This document shows, one piece after another, positions 36,128 to 45,317 of a stretch of DNA of 64,000 nucleotides. The stretch covers positions 1-64,000 of the forward strand of contig JAVJSD010000016.1 of the NCBI GenBank assembly GCA_040219575.1, in the 5' to 3' direction. A program made the translations under genes and the position numbers. Each line of letters starts with the position of its first letter. The stretch's first letter is position 1. The stretch comes from JAVJSD01 sp040219575. Lineage in GTDB: Bacteria > Planctomycetota > Planctomycetia > Pirellulales > Pirellulaceae. Below the pieces are notes generated by a model. It was not told the DNA's origin. It saw only the letters and a program-made list of their open reading frames with translations, and ran no database searches.

Positions 36128-37879
36128 ATGGCCAATCTCCTCGCACTCGACTGGGACGGACGCGAAGCACGCGTGGCGGTCGCGCGCCGACGCACCACGG
36201 GCGTGGTGCTCGAGCAGGCGTTCACGGTCGACCTGGGCTCGGTCGCCGACGAGTCGATGTCGGCGGTGGAGGTCGGCGCGCGGCTGGCCGCCGCGCTCTC
36301 CGCGCGACAGATCGGCCGTTGCGACACGCTGGTGGCCGTGGGACGCTCGCGAATTGAACTCCGCGCCCTGGCGCTGCCGCCGTCGCCCGTCGAGGAGCTT
36401 CCCGATCTCGTTCGCTTTCAGGCGCTGCGGCAATTCGCCAACATCGGCGAGGACTGGCCGATCGACTTCGTGCATTTGGCCACGGGCGAGGAGGAGACGC
36501 TCACCGTGCTGACGGCGGCCATCGCGCCGGAAATGGTCGAGCAGATTCGCGCCGCTTGCGAAGCCGCCGAGCAATCGCCCAAGCATCTGGTCTTGCGGCC
36601 GTACGCCGCCGCATCGCTGCTGCTGCGCAGCATGCGCGACGACAACTGCCGCCTGATGGTCGACCTGCTGGCGGACGAGGCCGATCTGACGGTGATCGCC
36701 GACCGACAACTGGTCTTCATGCGCACCGTGCGGTTGCCCGCCGACGACCAGCGCCGGCCGACGGTGCTGATGGGCGAAATCCGCCGCACGATGGTCGCCG
36801 CGCAGAATCAACTCGGCGGCCGGGCGGTGGAACGCGTCGTGCTCTGCGGGAATGAGCAGGAGCACACCGACCTCAAGTCGCGCGTCGAGGCGTCGTTGTC
36901 GTTGCCGGTCGACGTCTTCGATCCGTTTTCCGCGGTCGAAGTCGCGGGCGAGCTGGCGGCGAATTTGCCCGCCAACCCGGGAAGCTTCACACCGTTGTTG
37001 GGAATGCTGTTGGACGAGGCGGCCGGCGCGGCGCACGCCATCGACTTCCTGCATCCGCGGAAGAAGCCGCGCCCCAAGAGCCGCAAGCGAACGTTCGCCT
37101 TGGTCGGAGGCGCCGTGGCGGCGGTGGTGCTGGTGGCGGCCGGACTGGCCTACAGCAACTACCGTTCGATGGACGCTCGCATCCAGGAACTGGCGCAGCG
37201 GGAAGAGAAGTTGATCGAGGCGGAGAAGACCGCCAACCAGTTGATCGCCGACGCCAGCCTGCTCGACGCCTGGAACGACGGCGACGTCATCTGGCTGGAT
37301 GAACTGCGCAACTTGTCGAAAAAATACCCACCGGCCCAGCAGGCGATCATCACGCAATTGGTCGCCGCCGGCGGGCAACGCGAAGGCGGCGGCCGCTACT
37401 TCATCGATTGCGCGGCCGCCAGTCCCGACGCCATCACCGACATCGAGCGGCGGCTGCGCGACGCGCGGCGTGAAGTGCAGGGAACGGGCGGCGCCACCGA
37501 CGACAACAAGCTGGGCTACGGCTGGTCGTTCAAGAAGATGGTCACCATCAAGCCGCCCACCGAAGAAGAAACGGCGGAGCAACCGTCGGCGGCGGATCCG
37601 TCACCCTCTCCAGCGTCGAACACGTCACCACCTCCCGAGGCGTCCCCGAAAACGGATGCCGGCGCCGCCCCCGGCGATCCCGGCGACGGCGCCGATGACA
37701 GCGAGGAAATTGGCGACGCTGAAAGCGACAACGCTCAAAGTGCCGGCGCTCAAAGTGCCGGCGCTGAAAGTGGCGACGCTGAAAGTGCCGGCGCTGAAAG
37801 TGCCGGCGAAGCGAAGCGTGACGCCGAGAATGCCGACGCTGAAAACGGCGAGGGCGGCGTGGCGGAGGACCGGTCATGA
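36128..37879 (+). CDS. PilM-PilN-like fusion (GspL-like scaffold)
   Basis: A 583-aa inner-membrane scaffold protein. Residues 1-310 match the actin-like PilM/GspL cytoplasmic domain (LLALDWDGREARVAV, FQALRQFANIGEDWPIDF). A single helix (FALVGGAVAAVVLVAAGLAY, about 320-340) leads to a periplasmic coiled coil like PilN (ANQLIADASLLDAW). The last 100 residues are low complexity, with 15-bp DNA repeats coding for AESAG-type pentapeptides (about 37720-37850). It starts right behind repeat B4, and its stop overlaps the next gene (ATGA at 37876-37879). In T2SS terms it corresponds to GspL. Confidence 0.85.
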   Translation: MANLLALDWDGREARVAVARRRTTGVVLEQAFTVDLGSVADESMSAVEVGARLAAALSARQIGRCDTLVAVGRSRIELRALALPPSPVEELPDLVRFQALRQFANIGEDWPIDFVHLATGEEETLTVLTAAIAPEMVEQIRAACEAAEQSPKHLVLRPYAAASLLLRSMRDDNCRLMVDLLADEADLTVIADRQLVFMRTVRLPADDQRRPTVLMGEIRRTMVAAQNQLGGRAVERVVLCGNEQEHTDLKSRVEASLSLPVDVFDPFSAVEVAGELAANLPANPGSFTPLLGMLLDEAAGAAHAIDFLHPRKKPRPKSRKRTFALVGGAVAAVVLVAAGLAYSNYRSMDARIQELAQREEKLIEAEKTANQLIADASLLDAWNDGDVIWLDELRNLSKKYPPAQQAIITQLVAAGGQREGGGRYFIDCAAASPDAITDIERRLRDARREVQGTGGATDDNKLGYGWSFKKMVTIKPPTEEETAEQPSAADPSPSPASNTSPPPEASPKTDAGAAPGDPGDGADDSEEIGDAESDNAQSAGAQSAGAESGDAESAGAESAGEAKRDAENADAENGEGGVAEDRS

Positions 37880-39129
37880 GCAAACGCGAGAAAATCCTGG
37901 CCGCGGCGGTCGGCGGCGTGATCCTCGTGGCCATCGGCTTGTACGTCTTGAATAACGTCAATCAAGCGCTCACCGCGAAATGGAATCAGGTGGAGCAGGC
38001 CGAGAGCCGCGTGCGGCAGAAGCAGCGAGCGGTGCTCGAGGGCCAGTTCGCCCGCGAGAAGATCGCCCAGTACGAACAGCGGTCGCTGCCCGCCGATTTG
38101 GCGGAAGCCCGATCGCAGTACCAGGAGTGGCTGATCGCCGTCACGTATGAGTTCTTCGGCGAGAACAAGATGCTGGTCAAGCCGAGCGGCGGCGAGAGCG
38201 CCCGCGGCGGCGTCTACGATCGGCTGGAGTACAGCATCGCCGGCGAGGGAAACCTGGACGAACTGACGCGCTTCCTGCATCGCTTCTACGACGTCAATTA
38301 CCTGCACCGCATCGATACTTTGCGGGTGCAGCCGATCGCCGATTCCAAGAACCTCAAGATCAATTGCGAGATCGAGGCGCTGGTCGTCAAGACGACCGCC
38401 AAGCAGCAACTCGGCGAAGAACAGGGAGACCGCCTGCCGCCCGGTTCGCTCGACGCCTACCGCGCCGACATCCTGGCCCGCAACGTGTTCGGCAAGCCCA
38501 ACGAACCGCCGCAGCTAAGCTCCATCCGCAGCCAGTCGGTCTATCGCAACGAATCGTTTCGGCAGACGGTTTCCGCCCGCGAACCGGACCCGCTCGACAA
38601 ACTCAGCTACCAGCTGGAGGAATACCCGAGCGGCATGCGGATCACCCAGCGCGATCAGTCGGCGGAGCTTTCCTGGACGCCCACCCGAAACGGCACGTAC
38701 GACGTGACGGTCAGCGTGGCCGACGACGGACTGCCCAGCAAGTCGGACTTCGTCACCTTCCAGATCGAGGTCGGCGATCGGCCCGATCCCCCGCCGCGGA
38801 CCGTGACGACTCCGCCGCCGCCGCCGAGGTTCGACTACGCCAAGTACACCTTCCTCACTTCGGTGCAGGCGATCGACGGCCAACCGGTGGTGTGGCTCTA
38901 CTCGCGGCCCACGGGCAAGAAGATCGTATGCGGCGTGGGCGACGAACTGGAGGTGGGCGACTACCAGGCGCTGGTCAAAGCGATCGACGTCGACCACAAC
39001 GAGGTCGAATTGGAGGTCGAGGACGAGGTGCTGGTGCTGTCGCTCGGCGAAAATCTCCGCGAGGCGCGGCGCAAATCGTCGGGCGAGGTGGGCCGATTGG
39101 GATCAAGCGGCGTCGCCCCAGGCGAGTAG
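37876..39129 (+). CDS. PilO-like protein with cadherin-like and PilP-like domains
   Basis: A 417-aa protein with an N-terminal membrane helix (ILAAAVGGVILVAIGLYVL), a coiled coil and the PilO/GspM-like ferredoxin fold (to about 175). A cadherin-like domain follows (ELSWTPTRNGTYDVTVSVAD, about 235-295). The C-terminal domain (about 310-400) begins ARNVFG-like upstream and has beta-strand pattern like PilP/GspC homology regions. Such a fusion would link the platform to the secretin. Start coupled to the preceding gene by ATGA. Its last 27 bp overlap the end of the convergent gene at 39103. Confidence 0.78.
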   Translation: MSKREKILAAAVGGVILVAIGLYVLNNVNQALTAKWNQVEQAESRVRQKQRAVLEGQFAREKIAQYEQRSLPADLAEARSQYQEWLIAVTYEFFGENKMLVKPSGGESARGGVYDRLEYSIAGEGNLDELTRFLHRFYDVNYLHRIDTLRVQPIADSKNLKINCEIEALVVKTTAKQQLGEEQGDRLPPGSLDAYRADILARNVFGKPNEPPQLSSIRSQSVYRNESFRQTVSAREPDPLDKLSYQLEEYPSGMRITQRDQSAELSWTPTRNGTYDVTVSVADDGLPSKSDFVTFQIEVGDRPDPPPRTVTTPPPPPRFDYAKYTFLTSVQAIDGQPVVWLYSRPTGKKIVCGVGDELEVGDYQALVKAIDVDHNEVELEVEDEVLVLSLGENLREARRKSSGEVGRLGSSGVAPGE

Positions 39130-40722
39130 ATCCCAGACCAGCGAATCGTCGTCATCGTGCGGCGCGAGCAACGGCTGGCCGGGATCCTGCCAGTGATACG
39201 ACGTCGCCGACGCCGGTTCCTGGAGCATGATCTTGGGCTGCACCACCAGGCCGTACGACTCCTCCAAAAAGTCGGGGAAGAACAGCGTGGGGCCGTACCC
39301 GAACAGCTGATAGTAGAACTCGTTCAGCCGGTACTGATACCAGGTGCCGCTCTGGTCCCACTCGTTGCGGCCGTTGAGGACCAGCTCCTGACACATCAGC
39401 CGACCTTGCAGGTTCATGGCGATCGCGGTTTGGTCGGCCTGCTGCACCTCGAATTCGTCTTCGACGATCACCATCCCGTCGATCGCCACCATGGCGCCGG
39501 AGCGGATGCGGAGATCGTCGCCGGCGATGATCACCGGCAGTTGCTCGGGCTGGGTCGCCCCGTCGAGCGGCGGCAGATCGACTCCCTCGAAGCGCACGTT
39601 CGCGCCGTCGATGTACAGGTCGGCGATCGTGCTTCCCACGACAAGAAGCGTGCCGCGGATCGTGACGTTGTCGCGAATCTCGACCTGCCCCGCGCGGTAG
39701 AAGATTCCCAACGGGTTCGTCTGCGGATCGGGCTCGAGGGTTTCGTTTTCGAGCACGGCGGCGACCTGCTCGATTTGATACTCCTTGCCCCCTTCGTACA
39801 GGCGATACGTCGAGTCGGAGAGGCTGATGGTCCAATCGGCGGCGGTCGAGGGGTTCGTGTCGCTGGTGGAAACGCTGAGGTTGCTCCACAACAGCGACTT
39901 CACCGACGACGAGGTGTAGGAGTACTTCATATCGATTCGTCCGGTGAAGGGGCGCTCGTCGCCCATGCCCAACAGCCGCTTGGCGTTCAAATCGCCCATC
40001 AACCGCTGCGCCGCCGACGCATAGCTCGGGTAGTCGTCGCACAACTTCAATTCACCCTGCACGCGGACATCTCCCGCGATGCGTGAGGGATACTCGACCA
40101 CAAATCGGTTGCCGCTGTTCGGCTTCCACTGATACACGGCGTACGATTGCACCGTCGACCAACCGGCCGGCGTCGCGGCCCGTTTCCGCCGCGCGACCTG
40201 CACGACGGAGCGAATCGTGTGCGTGGCCTGGTGTTGCGGATTGGCGGGGTCGGTGGCGACGCCGGTGGCCGTGATCGTGACGCGATACGGCCACTGGTCG
40301 TAGTCGGCGTCTCCTTCGGCCAGCGAGTCGTCGCCCGTCTGATAGGCGGCCGTGAACGCGAGGTTGGCGCCGAGTTGTCCGCCGAATGTGGAGTCGGCGC
40401 CTCCCCAGTCGTCGTCGTGCATCCGCCGCAAGGCGATGTGCATGCCGGCCTCGGCCGCCTGCCGCGCATTGTCGCGGCGAGAGGCGTTCGACTGAATCTG
40501 CACCGCGGTCACCTGGGTCCGCATCACCGAGTACGACAGCGCCAGCGTGATGGCCAGGATCGCCAACACGATCAACACCGCCATACCGCCGCGCCGCGCT
40601 GGCCCGCGCCGCACTGGCCCGCGCCGCACACGGGTCCGACGGACGTCGACGTCCGTCGTCTGGAGAAGGTCCGAGCTTTCGGCGGACGAGGACGTCCGTC
40701 GTGCGTTGAGCGGCGGGTTCAT
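39103..40722 (-). CDS. PilX-like minor pilin-type protein with beta-repeat domain
   Basis: A 539-aa protein with a basic leader of 46 residues, then MAVLIVLAILAITLALSYSV, a PilX/GspK-type hydrophobic N helix without Glu at +5. The body has AAEAGMHIALRRM, typical of PilX, and a region (about 350-440) of beta-solenoid-like repeats (VEIRDNVTIRGTLLVVG, DLRIRSGAMVAIDGMVIV). The start at 40722 is supported by the ATGA overlap with the upstream gene. The leader is partly encoded by palindromes F2 and F3. An ATG at 40584 is a weaker alternative. Its 3' end overlaps the convergent gene at 39129. Confidence 0.8.
   Translation of the reverse strand: MNPPLNARRTSSSAESSDLLQTTDVDVRRTRVRRGPVRRGPARRGGMAVLIVLAILAITLALSYSVMRTQVTAVQIQSNASRRDNARQAAEAGMHIALRRMHDDDWGGADSTFGGQLGANLAFTAAYQTGDDSLAEGDADYDQWPYRVTITATGVATDPANPQHQATHTIRSVVQVARRKRAATPAGWSTVQSYAVYQWKPNSGNRFVVEYPSRIAGDVRVQGELKLCDDYPSYASAAQRLMGDLNAKRLLGMGDERPFTGRIDMKYSYTSSSVKSLLWSNLSVSTSDTNPSTAADWTISLSDSTYRLYEGGKEYQIEQVAAVLENETLEPDPQTNPLGIFYRAGQVEIRDNVTIRGTLLVVGSTIADLYIDGANVRFEGVDLPPLDGATQPEQLPVIIAGDDLRIRSGAMVAIDGMVIVEDEFEVQQADQTAIAMNLQGRLMCQELVLNGRNEWDQSGTWYQYRLNEFYYQLFGYGPTLFFPDFLEESYGLVVQPKIMLQEPASATSYHWQDPGQPLLAPHDDDDSLVWDLLAWGDAA
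40634..40659. repeat. Palindrome F2 inside the PilX-like gene
   Basis: GACGGACGTCGACGTCCGTC lies in frame in the leader region of the gene at 39103-40722. A related half copy (GGACGTCCGTCGT, about 40688-40703) is nearer the start codon. Confidence 0.75.
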
Positions 40723-41531
40723 TTGTACAACTCGTCGTAGACGGCTCCGGAACCGAAGAACGGCATGGTCAACTCGTCGGAGACTTCTTTGCCGTCGATG
40801 CCGCGGGGCAGCAGTTGCAGTTCGAAACGACACCACGCCTGCCGCATCCCGGTGGTCGTGCCGTACATGTCCTGCACCCAGTCGACTTCGTCCCAGCTGA
40901 TCGCGCCCGTCTTGTACTCCGTCCACTGCGCGGCGGTCGGCCGCACCAGCAGGTGAAACCGCACGCAGGCCCGCTCCACGCCGTCGTCGGCCGTCGCGGT
41001 GCGCAGAAGGTCGGTCAGCACCACCCGCTCGGCGTCGCCGTCCGCCTTGATCGACGCCAGCGCCGTTTGCCACGATCCGGTGTCGGCGGCGGCGTAGGCG
41101 ACGCCCGCGTCGTCGGGCACGGTGATTTCCACCAGTTGCGACGGCAGATTGGGATCCGCGCAGAAGATCACCAGTTCGTTGAACCGCGGCAGCCCCTCGG
41201 GATCGACCGCCTCGGACTCGGGCCGCCACACGACCAGCGTGTCGGGGAAGTACCACGCCCCGGAAGTGTCGCCGATGGCCAGAAAGCCGGGAAACTGTTC
41301 ACTGGCGTTGGCCGCGTTCAGGGTCCGCTCGATCCGCTCCAGGCAGACGCGCGCGTGCTGCGTCGCCAGGTCGTGGCCGTGGCCGTACTCGGCGGTTGTT
41401 TGCGCCGTCATGGCCAGCGTGCCGAGCGTGCCGGCCACCAGCACCATCACCGACGAGGCCATCAGCAGTTCGATCAGCGACAGGCCGCGGCGGCGGCGAA
41501 CAGGTCGCGCGTCAGTTCGGATGCGGCACAT
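40719..41531 (-). CDS. PilW-like minor pilin
   Basis: A 270-aa pseudopilin-type protein with leader MCRIRTDARPVRRRRG, cleavage before LSLIELL (Glu at +5) and the helix MASSVMVLVAGTLGTLAM. The body contains ATQHARVCLERIERTLNAAN, as in PilW. The ATG at 41531 overlaps the end of the upstream gene by 20 bp, and its stop overlaps the next gene (ATGA), so the three genes are tightly coupled. Together with its neighbours it probably forms the tip-priming complex of a pilus or pseudopilus. Confidence 0.85.
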   Translation of the reverse strand: MCRIRTDARPVRRRRGLSLIELLMASSVMVLVAGTLGTLAMTAQTTAEYGHGHDLATQHARVCLERIERTLNAANASEQFPGFLAIGDTSGAWYFPDTLVVWRPESEAVDPEGLPRFNELVIFCADPNLPSQLVEITVPDDAGVAYAAADTGSWQTALASIKADGDAERVVLTDLLRTATADDGVERACVRFHLLVRPTAAQWTEYKTGAISWDEVDWVQDMYGTTTGMRQAWCRFELQLLPRGIDGKEVSDELTMPFFGSGAVYDELYK

Positions 41532-42162
41532 AGCTGTACACCCTCCGCAAGCGGGCCAACTCACGATACGAACCGTCTTGCTCCTGGCGGGCGATCGTCA
41601 CCTCCACCGCGCGGAAGTTGCTGGTGTCGCCGCCTGTCAGTCGCTGCGAGAAGTCGCTCTCGTCGACGTAGTAGACTTCGATCGTTTGCCGCCAATCGTC
41701 GAACTTTCCTGTCGGGGCGCGGAAGTTGGGGTGCCGCAGATTCCCGGCGCCGTCGTCGGCGCCCAGCGCCACGCCCCAGCGGCTCTCCGGCGGTTGCGCC
41801 TGGAAGTTGTTGAAGTCGTCGGTGTCGTTGAAGCGCTCCCGACCCTCGCCCGCCTGCTCCCAGTTGTTGGGCCCCAAGGGGAGTTGGTAGGGCCCGGCGC
41901 CGACGGCCGTATAGCGGGCGCCCAGCACCTCGTCGACCAACTGCCGCGCCATGCCGGCGGCCATCGTCTGCTCGACCGAATCGGTGGTGTTCTGCACGGC
42001 GGTTTCGATGGCCAGCAGCAGCACCGCGCCCGCCATGGCCGTGATGCTGATCGCCACCATCGCCTCGACCAGCGTGAAGCCGCGCGGCGCATAGATCCGA
42101 CCGTGCGCGCCGCGTCGCCGCGCCGGACCTACTCGAGCAGAGATTGCAGCGTGGGAAAACAT
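41512..42162 (-). CDS. PilV-like minor pilin
   Basis: A 216-aa pseudopilin-type protein with a basic leader ending YAPRG, cleavage before FTLVEAM (Glu at +5) and the helix VAISITAMAGAVLLLAIETAV. First gene of the three-gene minor pilin set. I use the ATG at 42162 (leader of 27 residues). The frame is open to an ATG at 42297, which would encode a leader of more than 70 residues and read through the terminator-like stem at 42211-42260. No clear ribosome site precedes 42162, so the start is not certain. Confidence 0.85.
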   Translation of the reverse strand: MFSHAAISARVGPARRRGAHGRIYAPRGFTLVEAMVAISITAMAGAVLLLAIETAVQNTTDSVEQTMAAGMARQLVDEVLGARYTAVGAGPYQLPLGPNNWEQAGEGRERFNDTDDFNNFQAQPPESRWGVALGADDGAGNLRHPNFRAPTGKFDDWRQTIEVYYVDESDFSQRLTGGDTSNFRAVEVTIARQEQDGSYRELARLRRVYSYVPHPN

Positions 42163-42210
42163 GGCAGGATCGCGATGGTGAACTGCCGACGCCGCGCTGG
42201 GGTGGGAGCG

Positions 42211-42260
42211 CAAAAAAACGCGGCGGGGTCCCCTCAAGCTCCCAGCTATCCCCGCCGCGC
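42211..42260 (-). terminator. Intrinsic terminator-like stem in the PilV-like leader
   Basis: On the minus strand CGCGGCGGGG and CCCCGCCGCG (10-bp perfect stem, 42250-42259 with 42219-42228) are followed by seven T residues. It lies 49 bp upstream of the ATG at 42162 and so would act as an attenuator unless the transcript begins downstream of it. Confidence 0.6.
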
Positions 42261-42301
42261 CATTTGACCAACGCCCCTCCCCAAGGCGCGGGTTCATAGA
42301 A

Positions 42302-42329
42302 ACCCTAGGTTACGCCCGGGCGCTGTCAA
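42302..42329 (-). promoter_or_regulatory. Candidate promoter of the minor-pilin genes
   Basis: A perfect TTGACA (-35, 42329-42324 on the minus strand) with a weak TAGGGT -10 after 16 bp. A transcript would start near 42295, upstream of the terminator-like stem. Close by, GTAGGGCGGGCATCTTGC (42343-42360) is a GTAG-headed palindrome of family G. Confidence 0.35.
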
Positions 42330-42479
42330 ATCGCCCTTTCCCGTAGGGCGGGCATCTTGCCTGCTAAGCGACATAACCCGCCGATTCTTGGGCCCGACGG
42401 CCAGTTTCGCATCGCGTCGTGTACATTGAAGCGCTTCGCAAACGACCTTCGCATTGCACCACTTGTCGGAACCGTAACG

Positions 42480-43604
42480 ATGCCGCGTTTGGACGCCCGG
42501 GACGAGGAAAGATTGATTCGCCTGTCGCGGGCGCTCATCGACCAACAGCGGGCCCGGGTGATCGTGCCGGCGAACCAGGCGGCGGCGGGATTCTGGTTCG
42601 GGGGCGGGAACCTGATGGATTCGGGCGACGGCCGTCTCTGGCTGGTGGGGCGGTACCGCAATGCGGGCGACTCGCGGACGGGGTTGGGGGCCGGCGAGCG
42701 GGGCCTGGAATTGGCCGTGTTCTGCTCGCGCGATCGCGGCGGCTCGTTTGAGAAAGTGGTGTCGCTGGCGAAGCAGGATCTCAACGTCGAGGGACGCACC
42801 GTGTTGTCGATCGAGGGGACCGCGCTGCACGCCTGCGACGGCGGCGTGGAGTTGTTCGTCTCGTCGGAGAAAAGCGGCATCGGCTACCCGGCCCCATTCG
42901 AGGACTACCTGAAGCCGGGAACCGGCGTTTGGACGATCGACCGCCTCGCCGCGCCGACCGTCGAAGCGCTGGCCGATGCGCGGCCGGAGACCGTGCTGTC
43001 GTGCGACGACCCGCGGTTCGTGCACGTCAAGGATCCGTTCGTCTGCGATTTGCCAAGCGGCGACTTGGCGCTGTTGTTCTGCACGCATCCCTATTGTTGG
43101 ACCTCCTCGAATACGGGCTATGCGCTGCGGCGGCGAGCGAGCGACGCGCTGGCGCCGCCCGTGTTCGATTTCTTTCCCCGCGGCGTCACTTGGGACGTGG
43201 CCATGACGCGCGGAACGTGCGTGCTGGAGGTTCCCCGGGTCGGCCCCTTCGCCGAGCGGCCCGTTTCGCTGCTGTTCTACGACGGCGGCGAGTGCGTGCG
43301 AAATCTCGACGAGCACCAGGCGGCGGTCTCGCGGCCCCGCGGCTATTCGTGCGAGGAACTCGGCGGGCTGGCGTATTTCTCAGGCGACCACTTCACGGGC
43401 GACCACTTCACGGGCATCGAGCGCCTGAGCCGGCATGCGCCGATGTTCGTCAGTCCCCACGGGACGGGCTGCAGTCGCTACGTCGACGTGCTCGCCGCCC
43501 ACGACGGCCTCTACGCGACCTGGCAGCAGTCGCAAGCCGACGGTTCGCAGCCCTTGGTGATCAGTCACCTGTCGCCGACCGAGGTCGAGTCGCTGCTCGG
43601 GTGA
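42480..43604 (+). CDS. Beta-propeller protein, sialidase/glycosidase-like
   Basis: A 374-aa cytoplasmic-looking protein. Repeated blade-like segments (NLMDSGDGRLWLVGRYRN, ELAVFCSRDRGGSFEKVV, RFVHVKDPFV, DLALLFCTH) suggest a five-bladed propeller like exo-sialidases or GH43-type proteins; SRDRGGSFEKV resembles an Asp-box (SxDxGxxW) with Trp replaced. No complete catalytic set is recognised. The ATG at 42480 is chosen; the frame is open to 42357. A 15-bp duplication near 43385-43414 gives GDHFTGDHFTG. The upstream gap contains a GTAG palindrome but no clear promoter. Confidence 0.75.
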   Translation: MPRLDARDEERLIRLSRALIDQQRARVIVPANQAAAGFWFGGGNLMDSGDGRLWLVGRYRNAGDSRTGLGAGERGLELAVFCSRDRGGSFEKVVSLAKQDLNVEGRTVLSIEGTALHACDGGVELFVSSEKSGIGYPAPFEDYLKPGTGVWTIDRLAAPTVEALADARPETVLSCDDPRFVHVKDPFVCDLPSGDLALLFCTHPYCWTSSNTGYALRRRASDALAPPVFDFFPRGVTWDVAMTRGTCVLEVPRVGPFAERPVSLLFYDGGECVRNLDEHQAAVSRPRGYSCEELGGLAYFSGDHFTGDHFTGIERLSRHAPMFVSPHGTGCSRYVDVLAAHDGLYATWQQSQADGSQPLVISHLSPTEVESLLG

Positions 43605-43635
43605 CCTGATGCTTGGGCGCGAATACGGGGCTTCC

Positions 43636-43683
43636 GTAGCCGACGCTGCCAGCGTCGGCGCCGATGCTGGCAGCATCGGCTAC
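43636..43683. repeat. REP-like element D, copy 1 (double palindrome)
   Basis: GTAGCCGACGCTGCCAGCGT forms one stem and CGATGCTGGCAGCATCGG, followed by CTAC, forms the other. Same GTAG/CTAC framing as element A but different stems. Confidence 0.85.
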
Positions 43684-43750
43684 GATTACGCGGCGGCATT
43701 CTGCCAATCTGCGTCGAGTATCGGCGTCAAGTCGAAAGCGAATTCGGCGT

Positions 43751-43780
43751 TTGACCCCAGGGGTGGAAAGATGTCATAGT
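43751..43780 (+). promoter_or_regulatory. Candidate promoter of the DUF1501 gene
   Basis: TTGACC (43751-43756), 18 bp, CATAGT (43775-43780), 44 bp upstream of the ATG. Confidence 0.45.
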
Positions 43781-43823
43781 GGGGGCCTGCCCCGCATCCC
43801 ACCTACCGCCCGCCGGAGACGTG

Positions 43824-45257
43824 ATGTCTCGCCATCGTGCCAAGCTCTCGAAGTCTCGTCCGGCCGTCAGTCGTCGCCGCGCGTTGCACGCCGGTTTCGC
43901 CGGCGTCGCCAGCCTGTGCGTGCCGAGCATGCTGTCCACCTCCGCCCTGACCGCCGCGGCGCAGGCGCCGGGTCGTTCGTCAAACGGCAAGAGCGTGATC
44001 CTGCTGTGGATGGCGGGCGGTCCCAGCCAGATCGATACCTGGGATCCCAAGCCTCTGCGGCCGCTGGAGAATCGCGGTCCCTTTGCGGCGATGGAAACGG
44101 CCGTGCCCGGCATCCACATCAGCGAGCACCTGCCCAAGCAGGCCGCGATGATGGACCGCTTCACGTTGCTGAGGGCCGTCGACGCCCGGCATGGCGAGCA
44201 CTCGCCCAACAAGGTGATGCAGACCGGCAACAGCAAGGCTTCGCCGCGGAAGAATCCGGTGGGCGAGATGTATCCCGCGATCGGCTCCGTGGTGGCCAGG
44301 TTCCGCGGCGCCAATCAGCCGGGCGTGCCGCCGTACGTCGCCTTCAATCGCGATCCCGCGCATCTCGCCAAGGGCGGCTTCCTCGGCATGCGGTACGACC
44401 CGATGAACGGACACCGCGCCGCGGGACTGCCGGAGTACGAGGGCTTCGGCCGCTTGACCGACGAGGCGGCGATGATCGCCAAGGCGGGCCGCTTCGATCT
44501 GCCGCCGGGCGTCTCCGGCCAACGGATCGACGATCGTGGTCAACTGCTGGCGAGTTTGAATCGCCTGCCCAACCGCTTCGACGGCGCCGGGGCGATGGAC
44601 GCCGTCGAGCACTTTCAGCAGCAGGCCGTCGAGATGGTGCTGGGCGGCGCCGCGCGACGGGCCTTCGATCTGAAGCAGGAACCGACGGCGGTGCGCGAGC
44701 GGTACGGAAAACATCTCTGGTGCCAGCAGGCGCTGCTCGCGCGGCGGTTGGTCGAGGCGGGCGTGAGTTTTGTCACCGTCGATCTCAGCTTCGGCATCAA
44801 CGCCGGCGATTGGGACAGCCACGGCGACCAGCACGTCTTCGGCGGCATCTCGACCGGGCTCAGGCCGCTGCTGCCGGTGTTCGATCATCTGGTGACCACG
44901 CTGGTGGGCGACCTGGAAGAGCGCGGCCTGCTGGACGACGTGCTGGTGCTGGCCCTGGGCGAGTTCGGCCGCTCGCCGATCCTCGGCACGCAACCGGGCT
45001 TCAGCGGCGGCCGCAACCACTGGAAGAGCGTGATGTCGATGTGCCTGGCCGGCGGCGGCCTGCGTCACGGGCAAGTGATCGGGGCCAGCAACGCCGAAGG
45101 GGGCGAAATCAAGGATCGCCCGGTGACTCCCGGCGATCTGGCCGCCACCATCTACCGCCACATGGGCGTTCCGCTCGACGCCACCTACCTCGACACCAGC
45201 GGCCGCCCCCTATACATCGTCGAAGGGCAGGGAAAACCGCTGGCGGAGTTGTTCTGA
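43824..45257 (+). CDS. DUF1501 family protein, Tat-exported
   Basis: A 477-aa member of DUF1501 (PF07394), a family greatly expanded in planctomycetes and related to alkaline phosphatase/sulfatase folds. A Tat-type signal peptide (SRRRALHAGFAGVASL, twin Arg near residue 17) is followed by the family blocks LLWMAGGPSQIDTWDPKP, DWDSHGDQ and LALGEFGRSP. The ATG at 43824 follows CGGAGA. DUF1501 genes often pair with a DUF1549/DUF1553 cytochrome-type partner; none is adjacent here. Biochemical function is unknown. Confidence 0.92.
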   Translation: MSRHRAKLSKSRPAVSRRRALHAGFAGVASLCVPSMLSTSALTAAAQAPGRSSNGKSVILLWMAGGPSQIDTWDPKPLRPLENRGPFAAMETAVPGIHISEHLPKQAAMMDRFTLLRAVDARHGEHSPNKVMQTGNSKASPRKNPVGEMYPAIGSVVARFRGANQPGVPPYVAFNRDPAHLAKGGFLGMRYDPMNGHRAAGLPEYEGFGRLTDEAAMIAKAGRFDLPPGVSGQRIDDRGQLLASLNRLPNRFDGAGAMDAVEHFQQQAVEMVLGGAARRAFDLKQEPTAVRERYGKHLWCQQALLARRLVEAGVSFVTVDLSFGINAGDWDSHGDQHVFGGISTGLRPLLPVFDHLVTTLVGDLEERGLLDDVLVLALGEFGRSPILGTQPGFSGGRNHWKSVMSMCLAGGGLRHGQVIGASNAEGGEIKDRPVTPGDLAATIYRHMGVPLDATYLDTSGRPLYIVEGQGKPLAELF

Positions 45258-45317
45258 ACAACGACCGCGCTGCAAACCACGATCAATAACGACAGGCCGG
45301 CGGCGGCGAAGTGAAGT

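Noticed and set aside
44615..45161. Minus-strand frames opposite the DUF1501 gene
   Set aside because: Shadows of a well-supported Tat-exported DUF1501 protein.
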